Made by a program: the position numbers and the translations under genes
Notes under the pieces: model-generated
What the model was told of the DNA's origin: nothing
What the model saw: only the letters and a program-made list of their open reading frames with translations
The model's database searches: none
Shown: piece by piece, positions 14,216-23,039 of the stretch
Layout of the letters: each line of letters opens with the position of its first letter
Position numbering within the stretch: the stretch's first letter is position 1
NCBI GenBank assembly: GCA_041191405.1
Contig: JBEEOW010000043.1
Location: 1 to 25,699 of the forward strand
Source: JBEEOW01 sp041191405
Lineage (GTDB): Bacteria > Bacteroidota > Bacteroidia > Cytophagales > UBA9547
Direction of reading: 5' to 3'
DNA length: 25,699 nucleotides

Positions 14216-15655
14216 ATGGAAAATACTGTGAATAGTTGGATTACTTGTGAAGATTGTAATGGATTTGGAAAGAAAAATAGGAAGTTTAAGAAAAAGTCTA
14301 AACAACAGCTTGATAAGGAGTTAGAAGATTTTGAGAAAGCCCGTTTAGAAGGAAAATCTATTTTAAAACCTAATCTTCATCAATTTACTTGTCCAACTTG
14401 CAATGGTTCAGGTTTGCTTCCCCATGCAGGTTACCCAATTGCAGATACTACAATATTTCCTCATGTAGCCATTATTGGTGGAGGGATTGGTGGTGTAGCT
14501 TTGGCTGTGGCATGTTTGCACCGAAAAATTCCGTTTACACTTTTTGAAAGAGATACTAGTTTTGATGCTCGCTCGCAAGGATACGGGCTTACCTTGCAAC
14601 AGGCAAGTAAGGCTATTCAAAGTTTCGGACTTTTAACGCTTAAGGATGGGGTAAACTCAACTAGACATTTGGTTCATACCATTGAAGGAAATGTAATTGG
14701 AGAGTGGGGGATGCGGAAAAGTAAAGAGTTTAACAAAAAAGCTAATCCTAAACGTACCAATGTACATATTGCCAGACAATCATTACGTTTGGCTTTACTT
14801 GAACAATTAAATATTGAAAATTCGGTACAATGGGGGCATCAATTGGTGAATTTAAAAGATTTAGATAATGAAGGAGTTGAGCTTGAATTTTTAGTTGATG
14901 GAAAACCAAAGAAAACCAAAGCTGACCTTGTAATTGGTGCTGATGGAATTAGAAGTATTGTGCGAAAACTTTTAATAGGAGAGGAACAGTATCCATTAAG
15001 ATATTTGGGTTGTATTGTAATTTTGGGTATTTGCCCGTTATCAGCTTTAAAACATGTTGATAGCCATTTACTTGATTCAGCAACTGTTTTCCAAACTGCC
15101 AATGGCAACGAACGAATTTATATTATGCCTTATACCACTGATTCCGTAATGTGGCAACTTAGTTTCCCAATTGAAGAAGATGAGGCAAAGGCATTAAGCG
15201 CCAAAGGAGCTCAAGCTTTAAAAGACGAAGCTTGTAAAAGAACGCCTTGGCATAGCCCAATTCCTGAAATATTACAAGCTACTGATTTGTCGCTTATTTC
15301 GGGTTACCCAGCTTATGATAGAGAATTGTTAAATCAATCAACTTTAGAAAAGTTAGGGAATGTTACATTGATAGGTGATGCCGCTCACCCTATGAGTCCA
15401 TTTAAGGGACAGGGAGCAAATCAAGCTTTACTAGATGCCTTATCATTAGCTCAACAAATTGCAAACTCTTGTAAATCAAATTCAAATTGGAGAGAAATTG
15501 GAATTAGAAAAACTGTTTTAACTGCATTTGAAACCGAAATGCTTGAACGCAGTGCAGTAAAAGTAAAAGCTTCTGAATTGGCTGCAAAACTACTTCACTC
15601 TGAGTTAGTTTTAGATGAAGGCGATAGGCCGAGGGGGAGATATCTGAAAGATTAG
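14216..15655 (+). CDS. FAD-dependent monooxygenase with N-terminal DnaJ-like zinc-binding head
   Basis: A 479-residue protein with two parts. Residues 1-70 carry CEDCNGFG (11-18) and CPTCNGSG (59-66). These are two CxxCxGxG motifs like those of the DnaJ zinc centre, separated by a charged helix rich in K and E. Residues about 82-475 are a class A flavin monooxygenase. It has a Rossmann GGGIGG (88-93) ending in acidic E111, GADGIRSIVRKLL (DG motif, ~241-253) and LIGDAAHPMSPFKGQGANQALLDA (GD motif, ~385-407). Such enzymes use NAD(P)H and O2 to hydroxylate aromatic or other small substrates. No substrate can be assigned. The FAD-binding motifs are complete, so it is probably active. No clear operon partner is seen: the neighbours are on the other strand. 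Confidence 0.85.
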   Translation: MENTVNSWITCEDCNGFGKKNRKFKKKSKQQLDKELEDFEKARLEGKSILKPNLHQFTCPTCNGSGLLPHAGYPIADTTIFPHVAIIGGGIGGVALAVACLHRKIPFTLFERDTSFDARSQGYGLTLQQASKAIQSFGLLTLKDGVNSTRHLVHTIEGNVIGEWGMRKSKEFNKKANPKRTNVHIARQSLRLALLEQLNIENSVQWGHQLVNLKDLDNEGVELEFLVDGKPKKTKADLVIGADGIRSIVRKLLIGEEQYPLRYLGCIVILGICPLSALKHVDSHLLDSATVFQTANGNERIYIMPYTTDSVMWQLSFPIEEDEAKALSAKGAQALKDEACKRTPWHSPIPEILQATDLSLISGYPAYDRELLNQSTLEKLGNVTLIGDAAHPMSPFKGQGANQALLDALSLAQQIANSCKSNSNWREIGIRKTVLTAFETEMLERSAVKVKASELAAKLLHSELVLDEGDRPRGRYLKD

Positions 15656-15754
15656 AATTGTTTACAACTTATGGATTGCAAATCACGACGAGCACGTTTT
15701 GCTAGCTTTTATTGTTAATTTTTAAGGGAATATGTGGAAGAACAGAAAATACAC

Positions 15755-16174
15755 TCATATTCCTAACTGCCTTCTTACATAACGAATAATTGCTGCATGG
15801 GTAAAAAACACAACTACCAATCCAATGGTTATGAATTTATATTTTTTTCTTTCTTGGGTAGTAATTTCTAAAGTATTTATTTTCTTTAATGGAAATATAA
15901 ATCAAAAAGGTATACTTGATAATAAGCAAAGGGGTAGCATCATTAATTTTCCAATACCTATATTTCCCTTCATAATTTCAACAATCCAATGAGGTATGTA
16001 TCCACTTAAATAAACCCAGATACTAATTGGTAGACCAAAAAACATAGTTGTAACTGTATATGGCAATGTGTCTTTTCCTTTTTTTAGAAAAAAAATATAT
16101 ACTCTCCAAAATACATAATCAAAATATCTTCTAATATTATTTAACATAATTTTAATGATCATAAAATATTGCAT
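15755..16174 (-). pseudogene. Small membrane protein gene split by an in-frame TGA
   Basis: One frame continues over 140 codons but is interrupted by TGA at 15902-15904. The first part (90 codons; a start at 16174, or more likely MLNNIRRYFDYVF at 16147) has one or two membrane helices (MFFGLPISIWVYLSGYIPHWIV, MMLPLCLLSSIPF). After the stop the same frame runs on through FPLKKINTLEITTQERKKYKF and a further hydrophobic helix FITIGLVVVFFTHAAII to a second stop (15755-15757). A charged linker followed by a terminal helix in the same frame is the usual end of small Bacteroidota membrane proteins of this kind. The gene is therefore read as recently broken, or as making a shortened protein. Sequencing error at the TGA is the main alternative. 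Confidence 0.55.
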
Positions 16175-16256
16175 AATTTATTTTATTATAAATCATTTGT
16201 CTTGCTGAATATTTTGCTGTTCGAGATACACTACGCTAACATTTAGAACATTAGTT

Positions 16257-16280
16257 AAAACGGTTCTCAGAACCGATTTT
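16257..16280 (-). terminator. Terminator of the murF-alr gene
   Basis: A 6-bp stem CGGTTC/GAACCG with a three-base loop, flanked by A and T runs, lies 14 bp beyond the stop codon on the minus strand and ends in TTTT. Confidence 0.75.
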
Positions 16281-16293
16281 AATTAATAACCCC

Positions 16294-18780
16294 TTACTCC
16301 GAATAAAAAACCCTTTTCACTCTATCCGAAATATTAGTAAGAATTTCGTAAGGAATGGTATCAATAGATTTAGCTAATTCAATGATTGATAAATCTTTAC
16401 TGAAAACTATTACTTCGTCGCCTTCACGGGCATCTATGTTGGTAATATCTATCATACACATATCCATACATACATTGCCTACTATATGCGCTGTTTGTCC
16501 TTTGATTAAAACTCGCCCAACGCCGTTACTAAATTTACGACTAAATCCATCACCATAACCTATGGCTAAGGTAGCTATCGTCATATCTTCCAAGGCTTTT
16601 CCCTTGCGACTATAACCAATAGTATCACCTTTGCGGATGTGTTTTATTTGTGAAATAATGGTTTTGAGTGTGCCTACAGTTTGCAAACTTTCTTGCTCAA
16701 TTCCTGTGGCTTCTACACCATACAAACCAATTCCTAAACGAACCATATCAAACTGGGCTTGCTTAAATCGAACGATGCCAGCGGAGTTTAAAATGTGCTT
16801 AATTACAGGGTATTGCAATGATTTTTCAATCTGCGAAGCCATGTTTTCAAATGTTGAAATTTGGTCAAGCGAAAAATCATTAAACATATCTTCGTCGGCA
16901 CCAACTAAGTGACTAAAACACGATGCAACTTTGATGTTAGTGTTTGATTTGATGATATTTAGCAACTCGTCCATGTCTTCAGGTACAAAACCCAAACGGT
17001 GCATGCCTGTGTCAAGTGCAATATGTAATGAAATTGATTTTCCATCTAAATAATCAATCAAACTTTTAAGCATACTGATACTATAAACCTCAGGCTCAAG
17101 TTTGTATTGCAATAATTTATCAAATGCTTGTGGCGAAGGATTTAGTACCATCACTGGCACTGTAATGCCGTTTTCTCTTAAAATTACACCTTCGTCAACA
17201 TACGCAACTGCCAAATAATCAACCCTGTGAAACTGTAAAAGATGTGCTACTTGGGTAATGCCAGCTCCATAAGCTTGCGATTTCACCATGCACATAATTT
17301 TGGTTCCCGGTTTTAGCTTGTTTTTATAAAAATTTAAATTGTGCGAAAGTGCATCTAAATTTATTTCGAGCACTGTGCCATGTACTCGCTGTTCGAGTTG
17401 GTTAACTATACGTTCAAATTCAAATTTACGAGCTCCTTTAATCAGTATTAACTCATTGTTAAACTGCTTTTTATCTAAAGTATTTAAATACGATTGTGTA
17501 TCTGGATAAAATTTAGCTGGAGTTGTAAAAAAGTGTTTATGTGTTTCAATTCCTTGCCCAATACCAATTAGTTTGTCAATATCTTTGGCATGAAGCAAAT
17601 CAGCAATGTATTGGTACAATTCCTCGTCTTTCAAACCAGATTCTAATACATCAGATAAAATAACCGTTTTGCGAGCATGTGGTTTTTGTTGACATAAAAA
17701 ATCTATTGCCAATTTTAATCCTGCCAAATCATTGTTATAAGTATCATCAATAATTGCACAACCATTAATTCCTTCTTTCAATTCCAAACGCATTGAAACA
17801 GGTTTCAGTAACCTAATTCTGCTTTGAATTTCTTGAGGTTCAACCTTTAAGAAAATCATTACTGCTATACAATGAATTAAATTTTCAATAGAAGCATCGT
17901 CGGTAAATGGAATCTTGAAAATTGAATATTTTTGATGATATAAAATATGTGGCGAACTAAATTCAAGTATGCTTTCGTGTAAATCTCGGCTGATGATATC
18001 AACTTTTAGGTCGGCAGTTTCGTCATAACGTGACCAAGTAAATAAGCGAGGTTTGTGCGTTAATCTTGCATAATTTATTGCAATTTCATTATGAATTGAT
18101 TCATGATCTTTGCAATAAAAAAGTAATTCGGTATCCTTAAATAGTTGAAGTTTTTCTCTAATTTTTTGTGCTTCTGAATCAAAACCTTCGCTATGAGCAG
18201 TTCCAATATTTGTAAAAATTCCCAAGGTAGGTTTTATTACTTTTTGTAAGTGAGCCATTTCGTTGGTTGTAGAAATGCCCGCTTCAAAAATAGCAAAAGA
18301 ATGGTTTGTATTCATTTGCCAAACACTTAATGGTACGCCCACTTGAGAATTGTAACTTTTGGGACTACGAACAATATTAAAATCCTTACCTAGCAACTGT
18401 GCAAGCCATTCTTTTACAGTAGTTTTAGCATTGCTACCAGTAATTGCAACTACTGGAATATCAAAGTTACTTCTATGGTATGAAGCCAAGGTTTGCATGG
18501 CAAACAATGGATTTTTAACTTCTAAAATATTGGCACCAGGGAAATCAGCTTTGTTAATTTTATAATCCCTAGCTACTACAAATTGCTTAATTCCTTTCAG
18601 AAAAAGTTCACGCAAATACCTGTGTCCATCGTGACGTTCGCCATGTAAAGCAAAAAACACTGATGAGTCAGAAATAATAGCTTTGCGACTATCAGTTAAG
18701 ATATGTTTAATAGGAAAGTCGTTTTGAAAATTCACAACTTTACCATTGCAAATATTGGCTACCTGAAGAAAAGTAAGCAT
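16294..18780 (-). CDS. murF-alr: Bifunctional MurF ligase-alanine racemase
   Basis: An 828-residue fusion typical of Bacteroidota. Residues 1-460 are the MurF ligase, which adds D-Ala-D-Ala to UDP-MurNAc-tripeptide using ATP. The P-loop ITGSNAKTT is at 113-121, with NIGTAHSEGF (about 191-200) and DDTYNND (345-351). Residues about 465-828 are a PLP alanine racemase that makes D-alanine. Lys500 in MVKSQAYG is the Schiff-base lysine, HRLGF and GIGLYG follow, and the region IGYSRKG supplies the catalytic tyrosine, with VGNVCMDMCMIDIT near the end. The fusion couples D-Ala supply to its use. The P-loop has Ala where nearly all Mur ligases have Gly (GSNGKT). A -7 element precedes the ATG and a terminator follows the gene. 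Confidence 0.93.
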   Translation of the reverse strand: MLTFLQVANICNGKVVNFQNDFPIKHILTDSRKAIISDSSVFFALHGERHDGHRYLRELFLKGIKQFVVARDYKINKADFPGANILEVKNPLFAMQTLASYHRSNFDIPVVAITGSNAKTTVKEWLAQLLGKDFNIVRSPKSYNSQVGVPLSVWQMNTNHSFAIFEAGISTTNEMAHLQKVIKPTLGIFTNIGTAHSEGFDSEAQKIREKLQLFKDTELLFYCKDHESIHNEIAINYARLTHKPRLFTWSRYDETADLKVDIISRDLHESILEFSSPHILYHQKYSIFKIPFTDDASIENLIHCIAVMIFLKVEPQEIQSRIRLLKPVSMRLELKEGINGCAIIDDTYNNDLAGLKLAIDFLCQQKPHARKTVILSDVLESGLKDEELYQYIADLLHAKDIDKLIGIGQGIETHKHFFTTPAKFYPDTQSYLNTLDKKQFNNELILIKGARKFEFERIVNQLEQRVHGTVLEINLDALSHNLNFYKNKLKPGTKIMCMVKSQAYGAGITQVAHLLQFHRVDYLAVAYVDEGVILRENGITVPVMVLNPSPQAFDKLLQYKLEPEVYSISMLKSLIDYLDGKSISLHIALDTGMHRLGFVPEDMDELLNIIKSNTNIKVASCFSHLVGADEDMFNDFSLDQISTFENMASQIEKSLQYPVIKHILNSAGIVRFKQAQFDMVRLGIGLYGVEATGIEQESLQTVGTLKTIISQIKHIRKGDTIGYSRKGKALEDMTIATLAIGYGDGFSRKFSNGVGRVLIKGQTAHIVGNVCMDMCMIDITNIDAREGDEVIVFSKDLSIIELAKSIDTIPYEILTNISDRVKRVFYSE

Positions 18781-18799
18781 ATAACTAAGGATTTTTTTT

Positions 18800-18807
18800 C
18801 AAAGATA
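18800..18807 (-). promoter_or_regulatory. -7 element of murF-alr
   Basis: The minus strand reads TATCTTTG (TAnnTTTG), 19 bases before the ATG at 18780. No clear -33 TTG is present. Confidence 0.45.
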
Positions 18808-18839
18808 AACTTAAATTTAGTAATAATAAAGATGTAATC

Positions 18840-18860
18840 AGTTGTCGGTTGTCGGTATCC
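18840..18860. repeat. Short heptamer repeat
   Basis: Three in-phase 7-bp units (AGTTGTC, GGTTGTC, GGTATCC) of the same family as the array at 9028-9062, in the gap between murF-alr and recX. Confidence 0.65.
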
Positions 18861-18989
18861 TGTTTTTTAATGTTATATATTCTCTTTTAAATTTTGAATG
18901 TTGCAATCCTAGTAAACAAATATTTCATTTTGCTAAAGCGAAATAAAATATATTCAATTACTTAGATATTCTAACTCAATAAAATTAAA

Positions 18990-19020
18990 TTTGAAAATGC
19001 AGATAGAAATACTAGTTTTG
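18990..19020 (+). promoter_or_regulatory. Promoter of recX
   Basis: TTTG (18990-18993), 19 bases, then TAGTTTTG (19013-19020) match the consensus exactly. The ATG at 19028 is only seven bases after the -7 box, so the recX message would be leaderless or nearly so. Confidence 0.65.
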
Positions 19021-19027
19021 TGTTGAA

Positions 19028-19507
19028 ATGATAAAACAAAAACAACAATATTTAACAGTGCAAGAAGCTTTGCCAAAAATGGCGGCCTTTTGTGCTTATC
19101 AAGATCGTTGTCATCAAGAAGTGATTGAAAAGCTTGAATTACTTGGCATTAATGACGACGAAGCCTTGGAAGTTGTATCATTTTTAATCAAAGAAAAATA
19201 TCTAGACGAAGAACGATTTGCTAGAACGTATGCTAGAAGTAAATTTCGTCATAAACATTGGGGCCGACTCAAAATTAAACAAGCCCTCAAACACAAAGGC
19301 TTAAATGATACCTGTATAAAACTAGGTTTGAGCGAAATTGACCCAAATGAATACTATGAGCATTTAAGTGATTATGCTCAAAAAAAATTATCATCACTTC
19401 AAAATGATAAAAATGCTACTTTTAAAACCATTCAATTTTTAGTTGGTAAAGGCTTTGAATACAATTTAATAACAGAAGTTTTGAGTGATTTGAAAAGCGA
19501 TTTGTAA
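19028..19507 (+). CDS. recX: Regulatory protein RecX
   Basis: A 159-residue all-helical protein that binds RecA filaments and modulates recombination and the SOS response. The RecX repeats are visible: ALPKMAAFCAYQDRCHQEVIEKL at the start, then the hallmark LIKEKYLDEERFARTYARSKFRHKHWGRLKIKQALKHKGL (about 58-97), then IQFLVGKGFEYNLITEVL near the end. The length is normal. It stands alone, not next to recA, with its own promoter and no leader. The first ATG (19028) is taken; the next in-frame Met at residue 18 would cut the first helix. Confidence 0.9.
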   Translation: MIKQKQQYLTVQEALPKMAAFCAYQDRCHQEVIEKLELLGINDDEALEVVSFLIKEKYLDEERFARTYARSKFRHKHWGRLKIKQALKHKGLNDTCIKLGLSEIDPNEYYEHLSDYAQKKLSSLQNDKNATFKTIQFLVGKGFEYNLITEVLSDLKSDL

Positions 19508-19534
19508 ATATTAAAATTCTTATTTAAAAATCCA

Positions 19535-19567
19535 CCCCTTGCTCCTCCCAAGAGCTCCCATGAGGGG
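19535..19567. repeat. Small palindromic element after recX
   Basis: CCCCT (19535-19539) pairs with AGGGG (19563-19567), with an inner GCTC/GAGC pairing. No T run follows, so it is a weak terminator candidate or a small interspersed palindrome. The rest of 19568-20083, apart from the inverted repeat at 19664 and the -7 box at 20056, shows no gene. Confidence 0.3.
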
Positions 19568-19663
19568 AATTGGCTCATTAACAAGCAATTCAATTACTAA
19601 TAGCAAATATAATATAATGGTAGTTCAATACTTTAGAAAGAGAAAAATAGCATTTACTTAGGT

Positions 19664-19740
19664 TTCGACTACGCTCAACCACCGTAAACGCTATTTTCCG
19701 AGTAACCGATACTCTAAAACGGTCACTGAGCGTAGTCGAA
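19664..19740. repeat. Inverted-repeat element TTCGACTACGCTCA
   Basis: The 14-bp arms TTCGACTACGCTCA (19664-19677) and TGAGCGTAGTCGAA (19727-19740) are perfect complements. Pairing resumes at ACCGT/ACGGT inside, giving a ~22-bp imperfect stem and a ~33-base loop. It resembles the REP-like palindromic repeats with this core found scattered in many bacterial genomes. No coding sequence lies inside. Confidence 0.75.
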
Positions 19741-20055
19741 GTGTGAGTTTTCGCTGGACTATTTAGTAAATACAATTGGTATAATTATGAATTATTACAA
19801 ACTCAAGAAAATGCTTTTAATTATTAGTTTAGAGTTTAAAAGTAGATTTTTTTAACTTCGAATGTAGGATTTTATTACAAAACTTGAGTTAACATTCGAT
19901 ATTCCCCGCCTTACAAATGAACACGAGAGTGTAAAATTTGATTGTGTAGCAAGGTTCGGGTTTAGTTGAATAATTTTTATCCCCCAAATTGATTTTCAAA
20001 TATTAACTTTATTCAAAAAAACACGTTATAGCAATTAATTTTCACTACATATTTT

Positions 20056-20063
20056 TATATTTG
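20056..20063 (+). promoter_or_regulatory. -7 element of the GH31 gene
   Basis: TATATTTG, 20 bases before the ATG at 20084. No convincing -33 TTG. Confidence 0.4.
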
Positions 20064-20083
20064 AGTACCCTTTGAAATAATTA

Positions 20084-22462
20084 ATGAACAAACCAACCAA
20101 ACCACAAAGAAAAGTTCGTCCAGGAGATGTGTTGCTTTATAAACAAAAAAGCAATGTATTCTATTTCTTTGCCACCAATTCGGTCTTGGAGTTGAGTGTT
20201 ATTTCGGATAAGGTGCTGAGATTCAGGTATAGTCAGGATGGGGATTTTAATTTAGATTTTTCGTATGCTACTCTAAATACTGATTTGCCTCCACTTGGCT
20301 TTTTAAATATCGAAGAGACTGACAAAAACTATATCATTTATACATTTTTTTTGCATTGCTTCGTAAGTAAAGAAACTCTTGCCATAACTATTTATAATAA
20401 TCGTGGTGATATTATTCTTGACGACAATGGCGGTTATATTTTTCAAGAAAATAAAGACCACGGCGGTTATAATGTATTTTGTAAAAAGAAAATTCAGCCA
20501 AACGAAATGTTTTATGGCTTAGGTGATAAACCTACTGAGCTGAATTTAAAGTACAAACGTTTTATGAATTGGTGTAGCGATACTCCTGCCTATCAAAAAG
20601 ACCAAGACCCAATTTACAGAGCAATTCCATTTTATTTGGGCTTGCAAAATGGATTAGGTTACGGTGTATTTTTCGATAATACTTTTAAAACATATTTCGA
20701 TTTTGGTGTAAATGAAGCTGATACACTTACCTTTTGGGCGGAAGGTGGAGAAATGAATTATTTCTTTATTTATGGTCCTGAATTAGCGGAAGTTACCCAA
20801 CATTATACTTGTTTGACTGGTAAGCCCAATATGCCACCGTTGTGGTCATTGGGTTTTCAACAAAGTAAATGGAGTTATTACCCTGAAAGTGTAGTTAGGG
20901 AAATTGCAAAAAGATTTAGAGATGAAAAGATTCCATGCGATGCCATTTATTTGGATATCGATTACATGGATAAATATAAATGCTTTACTTGGTCGCCTGA
21001 ACATTTTCCAAATCCTGAAGAATTAATCAGTGATTTGAAAAAAGATGGTTTTAAAACAGTTGTTATTGTAGATCCAGGTATAAAAAAAGAGGCAGGCTAC
21101 TCAGTGTATGAAGATGGTAAAGCCGGTGATTATTTTTGTAGAAGACCAGATGGACCATTATTAGAAAATACTGTTTGGCCTGGACGATGCCATTTTCCTG
21201 ATTTTACTGACCCCGCAACTCGTATTTGGTGGGGAAGACTATACAAAGGTTTTGTTGATCAAGGGATAGATGGTTTTTGGAACGACATGAACGAACCTGC
21301 TGTATTTGAGGGAGGTACATTTCCTTTAGATGTTCGCCATGTGTATGAAGGCTTGCTTTGTAGCCACCGTAAAGCACACAATGTATATGGTATGTTAATG
21401 GCGAGAGCTTCAGCAGAAGGGGTTAGGTCGTTGCAACCAAATAAACGAAAATTGATTATTAGCCGAGCAGGATATAGTGGTATTCAGCGTTATGCTGCCG
21501 TTTGGACAGGCGATAACATGTCGACTTGGGAGCATTTACTTTTGGCAAATATTCAGTGTCAGCGATTGGCAATTTCGGGAGTTTCCTTTTGTGGGTCGGA
21601 TATTGGTGGTTTTATTGGCAAGGCTGACCCAGAGCTTTTTGCTCGTTGGATTCAGCTTTCGGTATTTCAGCCATTTATGAGAGCCCATGCCACAAGTGAA
21701 TATGGAAATAAAGAACCTTGGGTATTTGAAGATGATATTAAGCGAAATATTAAATCATTTATAGAACTAAGATACAAGCTATTACCCTACATATATTCAG
21801 CATTTTGGAAATATGCACACCAAGGCATACCGATGTTAAAAGGTTTGGTATTTCTTGATCAAAAAGACCCAGAAACTTGGTATCGCCAAGAAGAATTTGC
21901 CTTGGGAGATAACATATTAGTTTGCCCAATTTCAAAAGAAGGAGATATGGGTAGATATTTATATTTACCAAAAGGATGGTGGTATAATTATTTTACCGAC
22001 AAACCTTATAAAGGCAAACGAGAACATTGGATAGATACCTCTATTGATCATACTCCTATGTTTGTTAAAGCTGGAGCTGTTGTACCACATTGGCCAGTGC
22101 AACAATATGTAAATGAGTTAGAAATTACAGAGTTGATTTTGCATATATATTACAATACAGGTTTAGAAATTGTTAAAAGCGAAATCTATGAAGATGATTA
22201 CGAAACTTATAATTACGAAAACCAAGCGTATTTATTAAGAAACTTTGAAACCAATAATCAAGGAAATACATTTTCTGTAAAACAAACGCAAACAGGTAAT
22301 TATGAATCAAAATACACCTCATTTAAAGTGTATTTACATGGTTTTCCTGAGATAGACTATATTAAATCAGATGATGACGAAGTAAGTTTTAACGACCAAG
22401 AAACAGTAATAGAATGTAGTTTAGCTGAAAAGTTTTTTCATATACAAGTTGAGTTGTTGTAA
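20084..22462 (+). CDS. Alpha-glucosidase, glycoside hydrolase family 31
   Basis: A 792-residue enzyme that hydrolyses terminal alpha-glucosidic bonds, retaining the anomeric configuration. An N-terminal beta-sandwich (about 15-235) includes FYGLGDKPTELNLKYKRFMNW. The (beta/alpha)8 barrel then holds PPLWSLGFQQSKWSYYPE, IPCDAIYLDIDYMDKYKCFTW, the nucleophile Asp401 in FWNDMNEPAVF and the acid/base Asp477 in AVWTGDNMSTWEHL. VSFCGSDIGGF and QPFMRAHAT complete the active site. C-terminal beta domains follow (KEGDMGRYLYLPKGWWYNYF). There is no signal peptide, so it is cytoplasmic and probably acts on imported malto- or iso-malto-oligosaccharides. It is a single gene with no transporter or regulator beside it in the window. 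Confidence 0.92.
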   Translation: MNKPTKPQRKVRPGDVLLYKQKSNVFYFFATNSVLELSVISDKVLRFRYSQDGDFNLDFSYATLNTDLPPLGFLNIEETDKNYIIYTFFLHCFVSKETLAITIYNNRGDIILDDNGGYIFQENKDHGGYNVFCKKKIQPNEMFYGLGDKPTELNLKYKRFMNWCSDTPAYQKDQDPIYRAIPFYLGLQNGLGYGVFFDNTFKTYFDFGVNEADTLTFWAEGGEMNYFFIYGPELAEVTQHYTCLTGKPNMPPLWSLGFQQSKWSYYPESVVREIAKRFRDEKIPCDAIYLDIDYMDKYKCFTWSPEHFPNPEELISDLKKDGFKTVVIVDPGIKKEAGYSVYEDGKAGDYFCRRPDGPLLENTVWPGRCHFPDFTDPATRIWWGRLYKGFVDQGIDGFWNDMNEPAVFEGGTFPLDVRHVYEGLLCSHRKAHNVYGMLMARASAEGVRSLQPNKRKLIISRAGYSGIQRYAAVWTGDNMSTWEHLLLANIQCQRLAISGVSFCGSDIGGFIGKADPELFARWIQLSVFQPFMRAHATSEYGNKEPWVFEDDIKRNIKSFIELRYKLLPYIYSAFWKYAHQGIPMLKGLVFLDQKDPETWYRQEEFALGDNILVCPISKEGDMGRYLYLPKGWWYNYFTDKPYKGKREHWIDTSIDHTPMFVKAGAVVPHWPVQQYVNELEITELILHIYYNTGLEIVKSEIYEDDYETYNYENQAYLLRNFETNNQGNTFSVKQTQTGNYESKYTSFKVYLHGFPEIDYIKSDDDEVSFNDQETVIECSLAEKFFHIQVELL

Positions 22463-22695
22463 GGGGATTTTGAGTAAGTGAAATTTATTAATAAAATTTT
22501 GTAGTAAAATTAAATTTTTGTAACATTGTAGATACTACTTATAGTTTTTGCGCATTTTAAATATTTAAACAAAAAATATACAAAAAAACGCAATGCGTAA
22601 AATGAATATTTATTTTAATAACAAACTGATTTTGTTTACTTAAGAATCATTATTGTATTATTAAATAGAATTTCAAAAGTTGCGTGTATTTATGA
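22463..22695. other. Intergenic, AT-rich, left flank of the acquired region
   Basis: This stretch after the GH31 gene has no supported gene, RNA or terminator. It contains a small CGCA/TGCG inverted pair around 22600 and long A/T runs. It does not show the 129-bp attC-like hairpin seen at the other end of the cassette, so it may be an ancestral insertion site. Confidence 0.4.
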
Positions 22696-22753
22696 GTTAC
22701 CTGCTATGTTAGGACGACCTTAAACAACGACACAGTTTGACGTATGGACATTC

Positions 22754-22761
22754 TAACTTTG
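22754..22761 (+). promoter_or_regulatory. -7 element before the DUF6140 gene
   Basis: TAACTTTG matches TAnnTTTG and lies 59 bases before the ATG. A TTTG at 22736-22739 is only 14 bases away, too close for a standard -33, so the promoter may be weak. Confidence 0.4.
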
Positions 22762-22820
22762 CAAAAAAACGGGGAAGCTGAAAACCGACCAGAGTAAGCA
22801 GAAAATAAAAAATAAAAATT

Positions 22821-23039
22821 ATGGCATTATTCTTAATCACAGTAAAACAAAACAAGTATTCAAACGGAATTAAACTTGAAAAAGGAATGAGTGTTGAAGT
22901 TTCATCTTCTTATTCAAACCCGTTGACAACAAATGGCGGACACGAAGTTCAAGACGCATTTTTGCGTAAGTATGGACTTGACCTAAAAAAGAATGGCGGA
23001 AATTCAAGTGTTTATCTTGACGTTAAAAAGATGAACTAA
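22821..23039 (+). CDS. DUF6140 family small protein
   Basis: A 72-residue protein. MALFLITVKQNKYSNGIKLEKGMSVEV, SNPLTTNGGHEVQDAFLRKYGLDLKKNG and a final SSVYLDVKKMN follow the DUF6140 pattern, a small conserved family of Bacteroidota with no assigned role. It looks like a compact beta-rich fold with a central helix. Its stop overlaps the nuclease start by one base (TAATG), so the two are translationally coupled and probably act together. It lies inside the cassette-like unit. Confidence 0.8.
   Translation: MALFLITVKQNKYSNGIKLEKGMSVEVSSSYSNPLTTNGGHEVQDAFLRKYGLDLKKNGGNSSVYLDVKKMN

Noticed and set aside
15727..15763. Hairpin GGAATATG/CATATTCC as a terminator of the monooxygenase gene
   Set aside because: The loop is 21 bases, no T run follows, and it overlaps the end of the split membrane gene.
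15902..15904. TGA as selenocysteine or programmed readthrough
   Set aside because: No SECIS-like structure or conserved redox motif surrounds it, and a simple nonsense mutation or sequencing error explains it better.
22463..22695. A second attC-like site at the left edge of the cassette
   Set aside because: GTTAC is present at 22696, but no arms comparable to 24043-24170 are found upstream in this AT-rich stretch.
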